DNA of 56,922 bases from the NCBI GenBank assembly GCA_049999725.1, contig JBNGIS010033739.1, positions 47,354-104,275 of the forward strand, given 5' to 3'. Of this stretch, positions 1 to 11,563 are shown one piece after another. Under the pieces are notes generated by a model. It was not told the origin of the DNA and ran no database searches. It saw only the letters and a program-made list of their open reading frames with translations. Position 1 is the first letter of the stretch. Every line of letters starts with the position of its first letter. A program made the position numbers and the translations under genes. Source of the stretch: Haplomitrium mnioides (taxonomy: Eukaryota > Marchantiophyta > Haplomitriopsida > Calobryales).

Positions 1-480
1 CAATAAACCATCTCCGTAGGGACGGCTAAGCACTTACCCCCTTTTCTTTTTGGGCGATGCTTGTCTCGGTTGACTCCGTTAGCCTTCCTCCTTGTAATCG
101 TTTTTCACTTTTCTGATTGCCGGTTTTTGCTTAATCACCGCTGTTAGTTTCCCTTCTCCTCTTCCTCTTTCTCCTTCCCTTTTCCTCTTCTCTCTCTCTC
201 TCTCTCTCTCTTTTAAAAACCTTTGTCTTGGGTTTTCACTATTCAATTTTCCTTCCGTCTAAGTTCCTTCATTTTTTCCTTCCTTCTCAATTTCGTTCAT
301 CATATAAAAACGCTAAGGGACGATCTCACGGAGGATCTGATATGAAGAGGGAAGAAAAGAAGACATGGGACAAACGAGGACATTCATTGAGACAATAGGA
401 ATATATTGATAAAAGGCCACCGATTTCATGATCGCAACAGAGGTGACGATCAGAATGTCACCGCCAGCAGCTAAAAGCCT
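1..480. other. No gene seen; pyrimidine-rich DNA with a (TC)n microsatellite
   Basis: Pyrimidine-rich sequence with a (TC)n run of about 23 bp at 189-211, followed by T-rich DNA. No coding signal is recognised. The stretch may be the edge of the purine-rich repeat that starts near 480. Confidence 0.5.
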
Positions 481-3400
481 CAGCTTTGACAAAGGTAACC
501 GGGGCTCGGAAGCATAGGCGCAAAGTCGAGCGGCAGTGCCATGGAGGAAACCTGCAGAGGCATGCCAAAGCAAGGACGCCAAAACCAAGAGAGACCAGAC
601 CACCCAGTCCATGCACCAAACAGAGTTCTCGATCGGGATGTCAGGAGGGGGCGAAGCAAGGGAAGCTCCCGCGCTCAACCAAAGAGAGATCTGCACTGAC
701 AAAACAAAAGGGGGCAGCATACATGATCAGATGAAACATGACACAATCAAGGACCCCGATTGTAGCTTTGATGTGACGAATGGGCTTGACCAACGGAATA
801 AGAGAGATGCCACTGCTACAAATAGAAGTCATGAACTAAAGCAGCCTTATGGAGTAGAGATCAACTTGTCCACCACGATAAGCAAACTTGGCCCATCTAA
901 AAGATTGCTTAGCCATGCATCACCAGCTTGGTCTAAAAAAAGCAACAAAATGCACAAGACAAAGTGGCTTGTGTTCAAGACAAAATCTAAAGCCAAAAGC
1001 CCAAGTGAAGGTTTGTCTGGCCATACCACAAAATGAGCATTCCTTGCCTAAAGATCATTACTAGCTAGCCATCTTGGGTAGAGAGAAAGAGTGAATAGAT
1101 CCTTGGGACCAGATTGAAGAACCTGCAAAGCGAGAGTCGCTGAGAAGTCAAACGAGTGCACAGACAAGGGTGTGATCTCTAGGAAGAGGAATGAGCCTCC
1201 CAAAAAATTAGGTGACAAGAAACAAAGGAAGGAAGAAGGGGCAAGCTTCCCTGATTAGGCCGACCTGTGCGTATCAGAACAAGAAGGTGTCATCAGAAGC
1301 AGGCAGGGACTCGAGAGCAGCATGCACCGCGAGTAAGGCATGAATGAGAAGAGCCACCGAGTGTATGGAGCCAAATGACACAGTCGGGCCTTAACTCGAT
1401 TTGGAGCAAACGGCCACAGGTTAAAAAGCTGAAGCATAAAGGAAGAACGAACATGAGCCTAACCCGAGAAAATGATAAAAGCACAAGAGCAAGCTCCCTC
1501 TTCACCAAAAAGAAGGCAAACCAGAGAGGAGCCAAGCCAAGCTGCAGGTCATCAAAGGAACAGAGGTGCCTAGGATAGCTCATGAGAAGGGAACAGAGCC
1601 ACACAATGCTAGGAGGCCACAAGGTAACCTCATCCTCAACAACAAAAGCCAGCACGACGAACTAGGAGGAAGTCACCATCGGAGGCAAAGTGCCTCCGAG
1701 AGGTAAGGAGCAAAACAGAGAGGAGGAGCAAAAAACCTGATGGGTAGGAAGGGCAACTCGATGTCAGCAAGGACTCAGTCCAATGTAGCGGTCCATCGCC
1801 AAAGCAGCCATCCAGGTGGAACAAGCACAAAAGGACCAAAACTGAAGAGGAGCTGCCGTAAGGTAGGGTGCCACAATGTCACCGGCCAAGAGTAGAGAAA
1901 AACACATGCAAGAAGCGAGCAAACAAAACAATCCAAGGAAAGGAAAAGAGAGAGCCAAAACGGATCAAACCACGGCTCCTTCACCTGCACCACAAACGCA
2001 ACAAACGTCGATCAACACCAGAGGGCAACAGCCGCGCACCAAGAACGAAGGAGAAGAAGCCGCGGCAGAAGAAAGAGAAATGAGCCAAGAACGAAGGAGG
2101 AGAGCCCTAAAGCCCACAAGAGGCAATGATGATGTGTTCAATCGAACTGCCGTTTGACTTAGCAAAGAAGCCTCTTCCGTGAGTACGAAGCAAAGTTGCA
2201 AGGAGGAGAAGGCAAAGCACCAAATAGAGCAAGTGCCGCACCCGCTCGCAAGCCAAGATCTCTTAAAGGAATTCTTGAATCCATCTTTGAATATGCAAAA
2301 ATCACTGTAAAAAAGGGAGAACAATCCAAAACCGAGATCAAGGAATAAAATTCAAGTTAGCAAAGAAGAAGCAACCTCAAGGGACAAAAGTGCCACTGCT
2401 ACTGCCTGCTGCGCTTCCCCCCCCAAGTCCTGAAACTAACCAAGTAGGAATACAAGTAAGGAACAAAGAATTAGAAAATATAAGAAGAAGGGGGACATGT
2501 AACACAAGAGCTTACCCAAGGAAGCGAGAGTGGCGACATGACAAAAGGGTGGTTAAACCCATGAGAGTGCCATGCAGATGACAATCACAGCTGTTGAATG
2601 AGAATTTAGGTGCAGAGCACCACTGAATAGGGGCTCAGCTCGATTGCGACTAAGGGGGAATGGAAATTCAATCCAATGGCAAAAGATTCACGCGCTAAAA
2701 GGGGGACTTTTGTTGGGCACCTAGCTGGAGATGGCACAGGAGGTTGGCAGAGGGTCAGAGCACTTAAATTGGAGCCAATTTTGGCTGCGTATGGACTACC
2801 TACTTGCCAACATCTGAAAATTGGCATTGGAAGCATAGAGGTATAGGCAGAGCGAAGCCTCACTGTGAGGGATCGGATCACCATTGGGAGAAGCCAAGGA
2901 AGGAAGCAAACCAAGGGGTTGAGGTGAGCATTTAGAAGCAAGTGTGGGTTGCAGTGGAGAGGGGACATGGACCGGCAAAGGTGTACTCAGCATGAGAAAG
3001 AGGCTCCTCCAGAGGTGGACTCGCCCATGCAAGAAGGATACTTGGCTGCATTGTTACTTCTTTAGCTGCTTGGATCCATAGGCCACCAAGGTGAGCTCTT
3101 CTGAATCCCAGTCCTTCAGCATTCTAGGGAGATTGTTGGAAGCTGAAACCAATTGGAGGAAAAGATCCCCCCTGCTAGCCACAGAGGGTGAGCTCCAGTG
3201 GAGCACAACATCCCAGTGGGGTGCATCGACTAAAGATCATGTTGGTTCCCTAATTGCTACAAGCTAGTCGTGAGGCAGCGTCTCCTTGGGAGGGGAGTGA
3301 CCATCAGGCTGGGCGACAAGGGTGAGTGGGTGATCGGTGGTGGAGAGCGCCACCTCCCTAGCTGGAGAGTAAGAATTGAAGCCCTTCGGATGACGGAGAT

Positions 3401-3828
3401 AAAATCTATCTACCGTTGGGTAGGTGCGTGTGATTGAAGTATGCAAGGGTGCTAGAGATTGGAAGGGAGAAAATAGGCCAGGATCTGCAGCAGGACAGTG
3501 CAAGAGACCAGAGATTCATCAGAGTGGAGGAAAAGCTACGACAATTGGAGGAAATTTTGGAGAAGTGTCCCCTTGTTGCAAACATCGATACTAGAAAGTA
3601 AGTGTCAGTACAAAGTGTAGTAGCGTTTGAGATCCTATCTGGTCTGTAAGGTAAGAAAAATATACAATAAAGTGGCTTTCAACCCAACCAACAATCAGCC
3701 AGTAGGTATGTGGTGGTAAAGTGAGTTTGGCACAAAATCTACCCTCCACAGCAAGTAATACCCACCTTGAGTGAATTTGTCTTGAAAAGAGGGCGTTTGG
3801 GTGTTTTTTGAGCATAACCCAAGGCCCA
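480..3828. repeat. Unclassified dispersed repeat, copy 1
   Basis: Purine-rich on the + strand, with many short overlapping open frames but no recognisable protein. Its right part (about 2560-3828) can be followed by eye, with many gaps, against 7230-8455. Shared landmarks include a 'gagccaa..ttggctgcg' segment, 'ggggttgaggtgagcattyagaarcaagtg', 'aggtggactc.cccatgcaa' and a common right end near 'ccaaccaag/agaccaag'. The right end abuts a fragment of the DUF7869-like gene at 3829, as an insertion into that gene would. It could be the non-coding part of a retroelement in minus orientation. I could not find LTRs, a primer-binding site or pol motifs. Confidence 0.5.
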
Positions 3829-4045
3829 ACCAAGACGACAAGAACAACATAGGTGAGAACTACTATAAGTTCTTTATATACTCCAACATTCAATGGTGGA
3901 ATGACTTTTTCCTTCCCCAACAAGAGATTGTGATTTACATCCTTGAAAGAAAAAGACAAGTACTAAAGGCAAATTTTACCTTTCTAACTTCACAATATGC
4001 AAATACGTGTAATGATTCTCAAAATGTTTGTCTAAACCCTCAGCT
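3829..4045 (+). pseudogene. Fragment of DUF7869-like gene (copy C, part 1)
   Basis: The reading frame here (inside 3801-4157) contains YKFFIYSNIQWWNDFFLPQQE and a segment ending in CNDSQNVCLNPQL. The same segment is found in copy A at about 18325-18535 and in copy B at about 47320-47520. It is the region just after the transposase-like core. The match stops near 4045, where copy A continues into 'ggtgctcaacatacag'. The rest of the gene resumes near 8490, so about 4.4 kb of other repeat DNA now separates the two parts. Confidence 0.65.
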
Positions 4046-6389
4046 TAGAGGAAGAAAAATGAGCCATCTTACATTAAATTTTCTATATCTTGAGTTCAAG
4101 TATTGCCATTGTGAGGTTGCTAATGGAGCCAATGTGTCGATGAAGAGTGATGGTTGAGGTTGATGTGGAAGTGTGACAAGGAGGCTGACATGGAAGCATA
4201 ACAAGAAGGGGGGTAGCAGTTTTCCCTTCCCCTTCTTGATCTTGAAAATTCTGTTACAACCGGCAAGGTCATAATTGCCTTATAAAAGTGAAGGTAAGAA
4301 GAAGTCTTTTTGGGAAGGAGCTTCTCATCCCATAGCCCTTCCAATGTTATTTTTGGTGATATTTGTTTGAACATAGAGAGGTGTGGTATTGGATAAGACT
4401 TGGAAGAAGGTAGTGAGAGCGGCTATTTCGTAAAGGCTGCAAATTCGAGTAGCAATATTGAAGATCTTTTGTTCAAAGAAGTATTTTTCAAGCAAAGCTA
4501 TCTTTGTCATAAGCAATGAGGCAAGGTTGAGCTAGAGTAGATGCATATTCAAGAACATCAAGCATTTGATGTGTGGAAAGACTATAGTGCTGCTTTTTTC
4601 TTAAGGAGTCATTTTGTCAAGTCGGTCTTGTGGAGCAACCTTTTGAAAAGCAATAGATCAACGCAACATGAGGGCAAGAATGTTTTGTTGAATCAAGCAT
4701 TAAAGAACAACAGTTTGACCTACATCGTTTTTTGAAGGTATCGAATTTATTATCGAGTATCAAGATGAAAAAAAAAAAGGATTTGCAACCATCGTCTCTG
4801 ATAGATTGAGAGCCAAAAGGAAGGACATAGTGGACAAACAAAGAGCACCAACAAATTGCGCCAACAGGTTGAACCGGCTTCATATGCTGCTTATAGTTCT
4901 CTTGAATTGGATAGAGGAGTCTCTAGCCTCGATGTTCAGTAGTATTGATACTGATTAGGTTGAATGACAGGTCACTAGAACTCACAAGCTTCTCAAAATT
5001 TTTGAAAGGATATCAAAGTGGGTAGAGTCTCAGTAGGAACAAAGTAGAAGGAAGGGAGGATGTGGATATATGACTCGCTATTGGGCAATAGTAGTGTGAG
5101 TCAAAGGGAGTTCCCATATCTTATGTTCTCATTACTTTGGATCTAGAAGATTCTGGTACAAAACATGGAAAACAAAGCTTGAAGGGATTTTGAATCTACT
5201 AAGAAAACTTGTGAGTTGAAGAAATCTTGGAAGTTGTAAATCCAAGTTTATCGAATAGATTGTTGTATAATTATGAATGAACCAGATAAGCATTCAGATG
5301 GAGGAGATGTGTACATGCCTATATGCAAACAACCTTTTGTTAGGGGACAGAGAACTCTGTTTTGGTACTCACAGTTTGATGAAGAAGGTGGAGGTGTGAA
5401 GACTGTTGAGTCACTGGGTTGGTTAGTACTAGCAGGTTGAGCATGTTAGGATCTTGCAATTTTTGTCAAGGGCTGAAATTGGAAAGGCTGAAAATCTGAA
5501 ATTGGAAAGGCTGAAAATCTGTAATCCAAGCGAGGTGGTAGAATTCTGCTATGAGATTTGATCTATGATAAGAAGGCGAGGACTGGGTTGGTTAGTACTA
5601 GCAGGTTGAGCATGTTAGGATCTTGCAATTTTTGTCAAGGGCTGAAATTGGAAAGGCTGAAAATCTGTAATCCAAGCGAGGTGGTAGAATTCTGCTATGA
5701 GATTTGATCTATGATACGAAGGCGAGGACTGTGATGTTTATGCATTTATGTTATAGATATGTTATGATTGGCTTACATGTCTAGCCCATAAAAAAAATAT
5801 CAGAAAACTAAAATAGGGATCTAGCTAGTCCTTTGCCTTGTGTTGCGGTAGCCAAAGTGGTAATTAGTGATCTAGAGAAGAAGACACCAGCCAGCAGAAA
5901 AAGGAGAATTCCGTATTGGAGCCTTGTATTCCTTCAGCCGTTTAGATACTATGTTTTGTATGACTTGAATTATGTACCAATTTCAAATTTCCGATTTCTG
6001 GATGTATGTCTTGATCTATGTGTTCTTGCAAGATTAGCCGCCTGTTTCCCAAGTTGTAATTCAGGTTCTCTCTCAGCCATGAGTTGCTTTAGACCTTAGG
6101 TGCTGCCAGAATTGCTTGAGATGTGCTGAAGTTTGCTTTAGACTGTTGCAGAAAGTTGCGAGTAAGGATTAGGCTGCGAGAGACACCCTTATATCTAGCC
6201 TTCTAATCTCTCTTCCCATTGCCTCTCTCTGAGTATAATAGTGAATGAGGAGAGGGTTCCTCCCCCTATTGTCAGCCGGTTGGAAACGGGGCTACATTGA
6301 AGCCACAGTTGAACAAGACACAGGGGAGTGTCGCAGAATTTAGTAGACCCTTGATTCTGAAGCCAAAATCATCGAAAGGACAATGCAAC
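4046..6389. other. Unclassified intergenic or repeat DNA
   Basis: No protein family was recognised in any frame. Small frames such as 4541-4735 and 5833-6099 have no homologue I can name. The stretch contains the local tandem duplication at 5413-5727. It lies between the two parts of a broken DUF7869-like gene, so it belongs to inserted or rearranged DNA. It probably forms a unit with the repeat that ends near 8455. Confidence 0.4.
5413..5727. repeat. Tandem duplication with a nested 23-bp duplication
   Basis: Two head-to-tail copies begin with actgggttggttagtac at 5413 and 5582. The first is 169 bp, the second about 146 bp. The 23-bp difference is one extra copy of a unit beginning ctgaaattggaaagg inside copy 1. 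Apart from this the copies are nearly identical, which implies a recent event or an assembly artefact. Confidence 0.9.
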
Positions 6390-8455
6390 CCACCTAGGGT
6401 GGAGTTGAGGAGGGATAGTGGCTCCACGTCTAACTAGATCAGCGCGCAGAGAGTAAAGACAATAGCCAAATGCTTACCTGGACGAAGAAAATGAACCTCA
6501 TAACGATTGAGGAACCTCCAACAGGACCTGCAAGTGTCAAGGCAAGGGCCCGAAACTAGACCGATTCAAAAGCGCAAGTAAAGTTGCCCAAGGACAGGGT
6601 GGCCGGTCAAGCCAGAGAACGCTTGATCCTGAGAGGAGAGCTAGGGGACAGCCTAAAACGACAAGAACAAGGGAAGCCACTCACCTTTCAAATAGTCACA
6701 GAGCGAGAAAACCGAGTGAGAGGAAGGGGCAAACTTGGGGGATATGAGCAGAGAGGCACTAGGAAGCCTTAAACCCTTTCTGAGCAACGACAAGGAACAG
6801 TAAGTCGACCGTTCAACATAGTGAAGGGTGCCCCGTGTCCTCAATCACGAACACTGAAGCCATGGCCGTCAAAATATGAAGCACGAGCTAGAGAAAGGCC
6901 GCACCTCCGTTTGTATGAAAAATCAACCAATGCATCCACGAACCACACCAACATCCTGCAAAGATCATCCTCTAAAGAAGGAGAAAAGCTCAAGCCAAAA
7001 CAACGAACATATAGGCGCAAAGGAAAAAACCTCCAAGAGCTAAAGACCTTAGAATATTGCGCATCCACTGCGCCTCCACAAACCCAATAAAAGTGAAGAG
7101 TGATAATGAGGGGGAGAGGCGACGGACTTAGGAAGTTATAGGGGGTTAGAAGAGAACCATGCTATGGGGAGGCTTAACGAAGAATAGGGAGGAAGTGGCA
7201 ACGCAACAAAGGGGCTGGTTTTCACATTACAGAGCCATGCAGACGACAAGGGAGGCTGGTGGAGGGCAAATTCAGGTGAGAGATAGCTGATTGAGGAGCA
7301 TAGTGCAATTGCGGCTAAGGGCGGCTAGAATTCAATTCCCTTGCAAGGAATTCACAATCAAGAATGGACAATTTCTCTGAGAACCTCGTTGGAATCGGTA
7401 GAGGAAGTTACCTGGAAGTCGGAGAAATTAAATGAGAGCCAAATTGGCTGCGCTTTGGTCACCTACCCATTGACACCTGAGTTTTGGCACTGGAGACAAG
7501 GAAGTATAGGCAGAAGAAGAGTTCATTGCAAGGGGATTGTGATCACGAGTTTGAGAGGCAGAGAGGAGGAGCAAGAGCCCAATGGGTTGAGGTGAGTATT
7601 CAGAAACAAGTGTTGGCTGCATTAGAGGAGGGGACCTGGACCGGTGAGGTGGACACATTGTGAGCAAGAGGCTCCATTGGAGGTGGACTCACCCATGCAA
7701 TTTGGAGACACATGATGCTAGCTACACTTCTTTAGTTGCCTGAATCCACAGGCCAACGATGGTGGGTTACTCTTGGGTCAAGACCATCCAAGGATCTGGA
7801 GTGTGATTGAATCTCCACCAAATAGTAGGAAATTCCCCCTGCTTGCCAGAGAGGGTTAGCTCAGTGTGAGCACAACATCCAATTGGTGGTGCAAGGCTGG
7901 AATACAAGTAAGTATCGGTTCGTTGTTTGTTGCAAGCCAAACTAGCTGAGGAGTAACAAATCTCAGCCCTTTGGACCACGGAGGTGAAATATATCAGCTG
8001 TTGGGTGTGTGTGTGCAGAGTTTTAGGTGGTGGCGCTTGGGAGAGTAGGCCATGCATCAGCAACAGTGCACTCTCTGGGGTGTAAGAGGCTCATCAAGTT
8101 GGACAGAAGGGCCAGAATCTGTAGTAAGGTAGTGAATTTTCTTTTTCTTGTTGATGGCATAGAGAAGTAGTAGTGTAGAATTGTAAATGCTTAAGTGAGT
8201 CCAAGAGGATAGGATGAGCTGCAGCATGTAACAAAACTGAAAGGCTTTAACCCCCTACGAAATCTAGGATAAAATTGCAAAAAAGAGAAGTCCAAAATTG
8301 ATCACCAGCAAATCATTAAGAGCAGTGGGCTTTAGGGTGAATTTGGCACTGAATTGGCCCCTCTCACGGCAAAGAATCCCAATCTGTAACTAAATCAGAC
8401 CTGACCTAGAAGGGGGTTTAGTTGACTTAACCCCAAGAAGACCAAGTAGACACCT
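6390..8455. repeat. Unclassified dispersed repeat, copy 2
   Basis: Diverged relative of copy 1, aligned by eye over about 7230-8455 versus 2560-3828. It ends near 'agaagaccaagtag', close to where the DUF7869-like fragment resumes. The upstream part (6390-7100) is purine-rich like 480-2340. No coding domain is recognised. The frames within it are opened by base composition rather than by conserved protein. Confidence 0.5.
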
Positions 8456-8489
8456 ATGCCCTCTACCTTTTTGTAACAAGTTGTTCCAT

Positions 8490-8775
8490 AAGTATGCTTT
8501 CTACACATTGAGCAATCTAAGATGGAGCACCTAGACCAAGAAACAAGTGTTTCACATTACACCACATTATCACTCAATCCAAAGGGTAAACTGTTTGAGA
8601 TTACCAAAGTCTTCAAAATTTTGTCATTTGATGAGGAAGAACCTCCCAACCTAAAACAAGTACATACTTAGTGGTTTGCTTATGAGGGTGAGGATGTATT
8701 TTTTGGACAATACTTTAAAAAAAATTAACAACAACAAAAGGAAAACACAAATCAAGTTACATGTTGATGTACTTG
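8490..8775 (+). pseudogene. Fragment of DUF7869-like gene (copy C, part 2)
   Basis: Matches the 3' part of the rightward gene of copy A (about 18575-18915) and copy B (about 47570-47905). Shared landmarks are the 'cattgagcaatctaagatggagcac' segment, a frame reading VLSFDEE and the Lys-rich segment near 8735. It breaks off at about 8775, where a copy of the element's left terminus starts. Together with 3829-4045 it is the remnant of one gene copy. Confidence 0.6.
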
Positions 8776-9435
8776 ATATAAACAATTGTTACTTTGAACT
8801 AAGAATCGCTACTGATTTCTTGTTTAATTTGGCGATCGCAAAAACCAAATTTCAAATTTTAGCATAAAAATAATAAATCTAATGCTAGTAATATTTTTTT
8901 GCAAAAAAATGTAATTTCTTACATCCAAATTGCTTATTTCACATACATATTGTATTAAAAAATCTTCTTATAAGAATTTCAACAAAATTTCTTTCACAAT
9001 TTATTTGTTAAATAAGATGAGCATCACCGAACAGAATATATGCTAAACTTACTAAAAAATTGTTGTTAAATATTTTCAAGTTTAACAATGATATTTTTTA
9101 TTTTAAAATGGATCAAAACATTAAAATCTGATTAGAAACATATTCAATAAAAACAGACACTTAGACCCACAAGGACTTTGAGTTGTATTCTAGAATGTTG
9201 AAGCTAATTCGCGCGTGGAATGCTTAAGTTCTTGCGTGTAGGAACTTTGAACTAGAACCCTAAGGTATATGTGCATTTGGGTTGATGAAGCCCTTGTGTG
9301 AATAGACTGTTGAAGCCAATACGTTCATGGAACATTAAATTCTAGGTGTGTATAGACAACTAAAGCCCAAACAAGGTTGGTTTGCTATATAGCCCATATT
9401 CGGATGGGCTACTAAAGCCCATGCGCGCTACACTG
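8776..9435. mobile_element. Truncated left-terminal segment of the two-gene element
   Basis: Starts with attgttactttgaactaag. An AT-rich stretch follows, then imperfect palindrome repeats at about 9195-9430. The order is the same as in 9436-10015, so two left ends lie head to tail. The AT-rich parts align by shared words such as atgctagtaatatt and gttgttaaatattttcaa. No gene is present. Confidence 0.55.
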
Positions 9436-9441
9436 TTGAAA

Positions 9442-9482
9442 ACAGCCGTTACTTTGAACTAGAACTCGCTATAAGGTTCTTG
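9442..9482 (+). repeat. Left terminal inverted repeat of copy A
   Basis: The sequence acagccgttactttgaac is followed by agaac, a loop, and gttct, which can form a small stem-loop (9461-9480). The first part is the inverse of the right end at 19173-19206. Related left ends occur at 8783 and 51468. Confidence 0.55.
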
Positions 9483-9839
9483 CTTTATTTTTGGCTATCA
9501 GAAACCAATTTTGTAATTTGGGCATAAAAAATCATGATTTTCATGCTAGTAATATTTGTTTGTAAGAAAATGTAATTATATATATCAAAATAACTCACTT
9601 TGAATGCAAAATGTATTGAAAATGAATTTTATTTTGAGTATTTTAACAATATTACATCTATACTTTCATTTTTCAAAAGCATGAGCATCAACAAACAAAT
9701 AATATAGAAACATTTATATGACATTTGTTGTTAAATATTTTCAAAACAAACAATGATATCTATAATTTGAAAAATTGATTAAAACATTCAAAATTTATAC
9801 TAAATTTTTTTGAAAAAGAACCTTACAATGTTGGCGTAA

Positions 9840-10015
9840 GAGGATTGTTGAAGCATATATGTGAAAAGATTGTTGAAGCCTATACCCACATGGACAACTG
9901 AAGCCCAAGTGTAGACACACTTTGTTTGAAAGATACTTGCGCGTAGGGACAGCTACAGCTAACTCGAGCTTGAATAACTGAAGCCCATGCTCCCATGGAC
10001 AACTGAAGCGATCTA
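9840..10015. repeat. Subterminal palindrome-related array
   Basis: Degenerate repeats of the type 'gttgaagcc(y)at.cg...atggac(a)act'. They are the terminal, 25-bp-period version of the palindrome family and are heavily decayed here. Confidence 0.5.
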
Positions 10016-10276
10016 GGACTATTGAGTAATTGGAAGTAGGGAATGCAAAAGGCTGTCTAAGAAGAAACATAAAATGAAAAAGAAATCTGAACTTCCATGC
10101 CAACATTGACTTCTTCGCTAATTTTCAAAAAACCAAATCATTTTGCTCGAAAACCATTTTTCACACTAGATTGAATTGTGATGAAAAGACTTTAAATGGA
10201 TTGGGAGTGCAACAAGATTGAAACTTTAGCAAATAAAACTTTGTAAAAAAAATACTTTATTAATAAAACAATTTCT

Positions 10277-10910
10277 TCAACTAGATGCTACGGCTCTATC
10301 CTCTTCAGGAGCAACTATGTCATCTAAATCTAGTGGCTGAGTATCTGTAGCAGCTAAGGAGTCCTGCCGAGACTATCTAGTCCCATAGATGGCAACAAAA
10401 TTACCAGTAGCATCTTCAACACCAAGAGGAACAAGTTCCTTGTGGTATGCATACACTATTTGTGACTCTGTCACATCGGATGGCAAGGAAGCCATTGTCA
10501 AAACTCTCTGAAGAATGTAGATAGACTTACGTATATTATATTCCACAACAATGCAGTTTTGCACCAGCTTTAAAGTGCAGACAAAGCTTGTGCCAAACCC
10601 AGAGCAAAGATCTAAGATTCAATCTTGCTCTGTTGACAAATGGTCAATAAAAATTTTGTAAAGAGCATGCGGCTTTTGATAAACATTCACAAGAGCATCA
10701 TCTCTTAGATGTTTTAGTTTCGTCAAAATGGCAAAACAACTAAATAGTTGCGCACTATTTGCCGAGGTAGACCAGTTGCAAGAGCAGGTTGCAAATTGAA
10801 AAGCCTCACATGAGCTCCTCTTTCCTTCCTTCATCCAATAGCCCACAGTCTAATACTTGTGGGCGTGTGCAACTCTAGGACCACCGGAATGATGAATCGT
10901 GCTTTTGTCC
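10277..10910 (-). other. Methyltransferase exon 4: motifs X and I (SAM-binding)
   Basis: Starts after a canonical acceptor (ttattacag at about 10911). Reading leftward it gives GGPRVAHAHKY, a stop, TVGYWMKEGKRSS, then KPHALYKIFIDHLS (motif X-like), a TGA stop, ILDLCSGFGTSF (motif I-like), then CIVVEYN and the tail ending ...AVASS. In copy B the Trp replaced by the stop is present (EQDWILDLCS), but the Gly-x-Gly-Thr has become RLNT. Beta-class enzymes typically have KP..L...I followed by D(P/L)(F/C)xGxGT about 15-20 residues on, which is the spacing seen here. Confidence 0.7.
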
Positions 10911-11008
10911 CTGTAATAAGAAAAACAAACAAATCAAATATTGTAAACAAAGTGTAGGAAAACTAAACAAGATAAACTAAAAAACCAAAAAATCAAAGAG
11001 GAACTTAC

Positions 11009-11563
11009 CAAATGTTGTGGTCGATGGCATAACAAACTTTCCAAAGGCATCTTCAACGACGCCAAATTGTTGCGATGAATGTATAATTACAAATGACCAA
11101 AAATCCGACGTTGTGATTGTCACAAAAGATGAAACCATGTCAAAAATGTCATCTTTGGATTCACTTTGGCAATTGCGGATATTCCCTACGGTTACAACCT
11201 TAAGGAATGCAAGCATGACAATTTTGAACTTCTAGGTTTCACAAATCCCTTCAATTGACAAGTGTTGGCCTCCCCATGGAGTTGGTAAAATGCTATGTTG
11301 AGACCGTCAACAAAGGACAAAAAGTCCTTGTACTCATCTCTCACAACTCCATCAGTTGGAAGAGATGCAACATCATTTTGCTGCCTTGATTTCCACTCTC
11401 TAACTTTTTGGCAATGAAGCAGAAAAGTTGGACGATACGAAACAAGTATGTGGGCTTGGTCTTGGTCTTGGTTTTCTAAGGCTTCTTCGACCCCCGATCT
11501 TTTTTCGCCTTTGGCACTTTTAGTCAATTTTCTCGCAAGGTGATGTTTGAACGTTTTGTCCCT
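11009..11563 (-). other. Methyltransferase exon 3: motif IV region, with a small inversion
   Basis: Acceptor tgtgcag at about 11564 and donor gtaagt at 11008. The minus frame gives YRPTFLLHCQKVREWKS, then SFVDGLNIAFYQLHGEAN, then KDDIFDMVSSFVTITTSDFW and SFVIIHSSQQF, which resembles the segment after motif IV. The catalytic motif itself is on the wrong strand: DIPYGYNLKECKHD reads on + at 11178-11219. In copy B the same peptide (NIPYNYNIKKCKHDD) reads in frame on the minus strand. Confidence 0.65.
11160..11229 (+). other. Inverted ~70-bp segment carrying motif IV
   Basis: In copy A the block from ttcactttggcaattgcgg to cttaaggaatgcaagcatgac lies on the + strand. The matching block in copy B (about 19487-19562) lies on the minus strand, while the flanking exon sequence has the same orientation in both. 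The block ends are short inverted words (ttca..tgaa). Copy B keeps an uninterrupted methyltransferase frame through the block, so copy A is the inverted one. Confidence 0.8.

Noticed and set aside
313-1036. Overlapping open frames on both strands (135 and 166 codons)
   Set aside because: Both strands are open in the same stretch, no domain is recognisable, and the sequence is purine-biased repeat DNA.
1255-2324. Minus-strand frames rich in Leu, Ser and Phe that resemble membrane proteins
   Set aside because: They follow from the pyrimidine-rich minus strand, and no conserved motif or homologous frame is kept in repeat copy 2.
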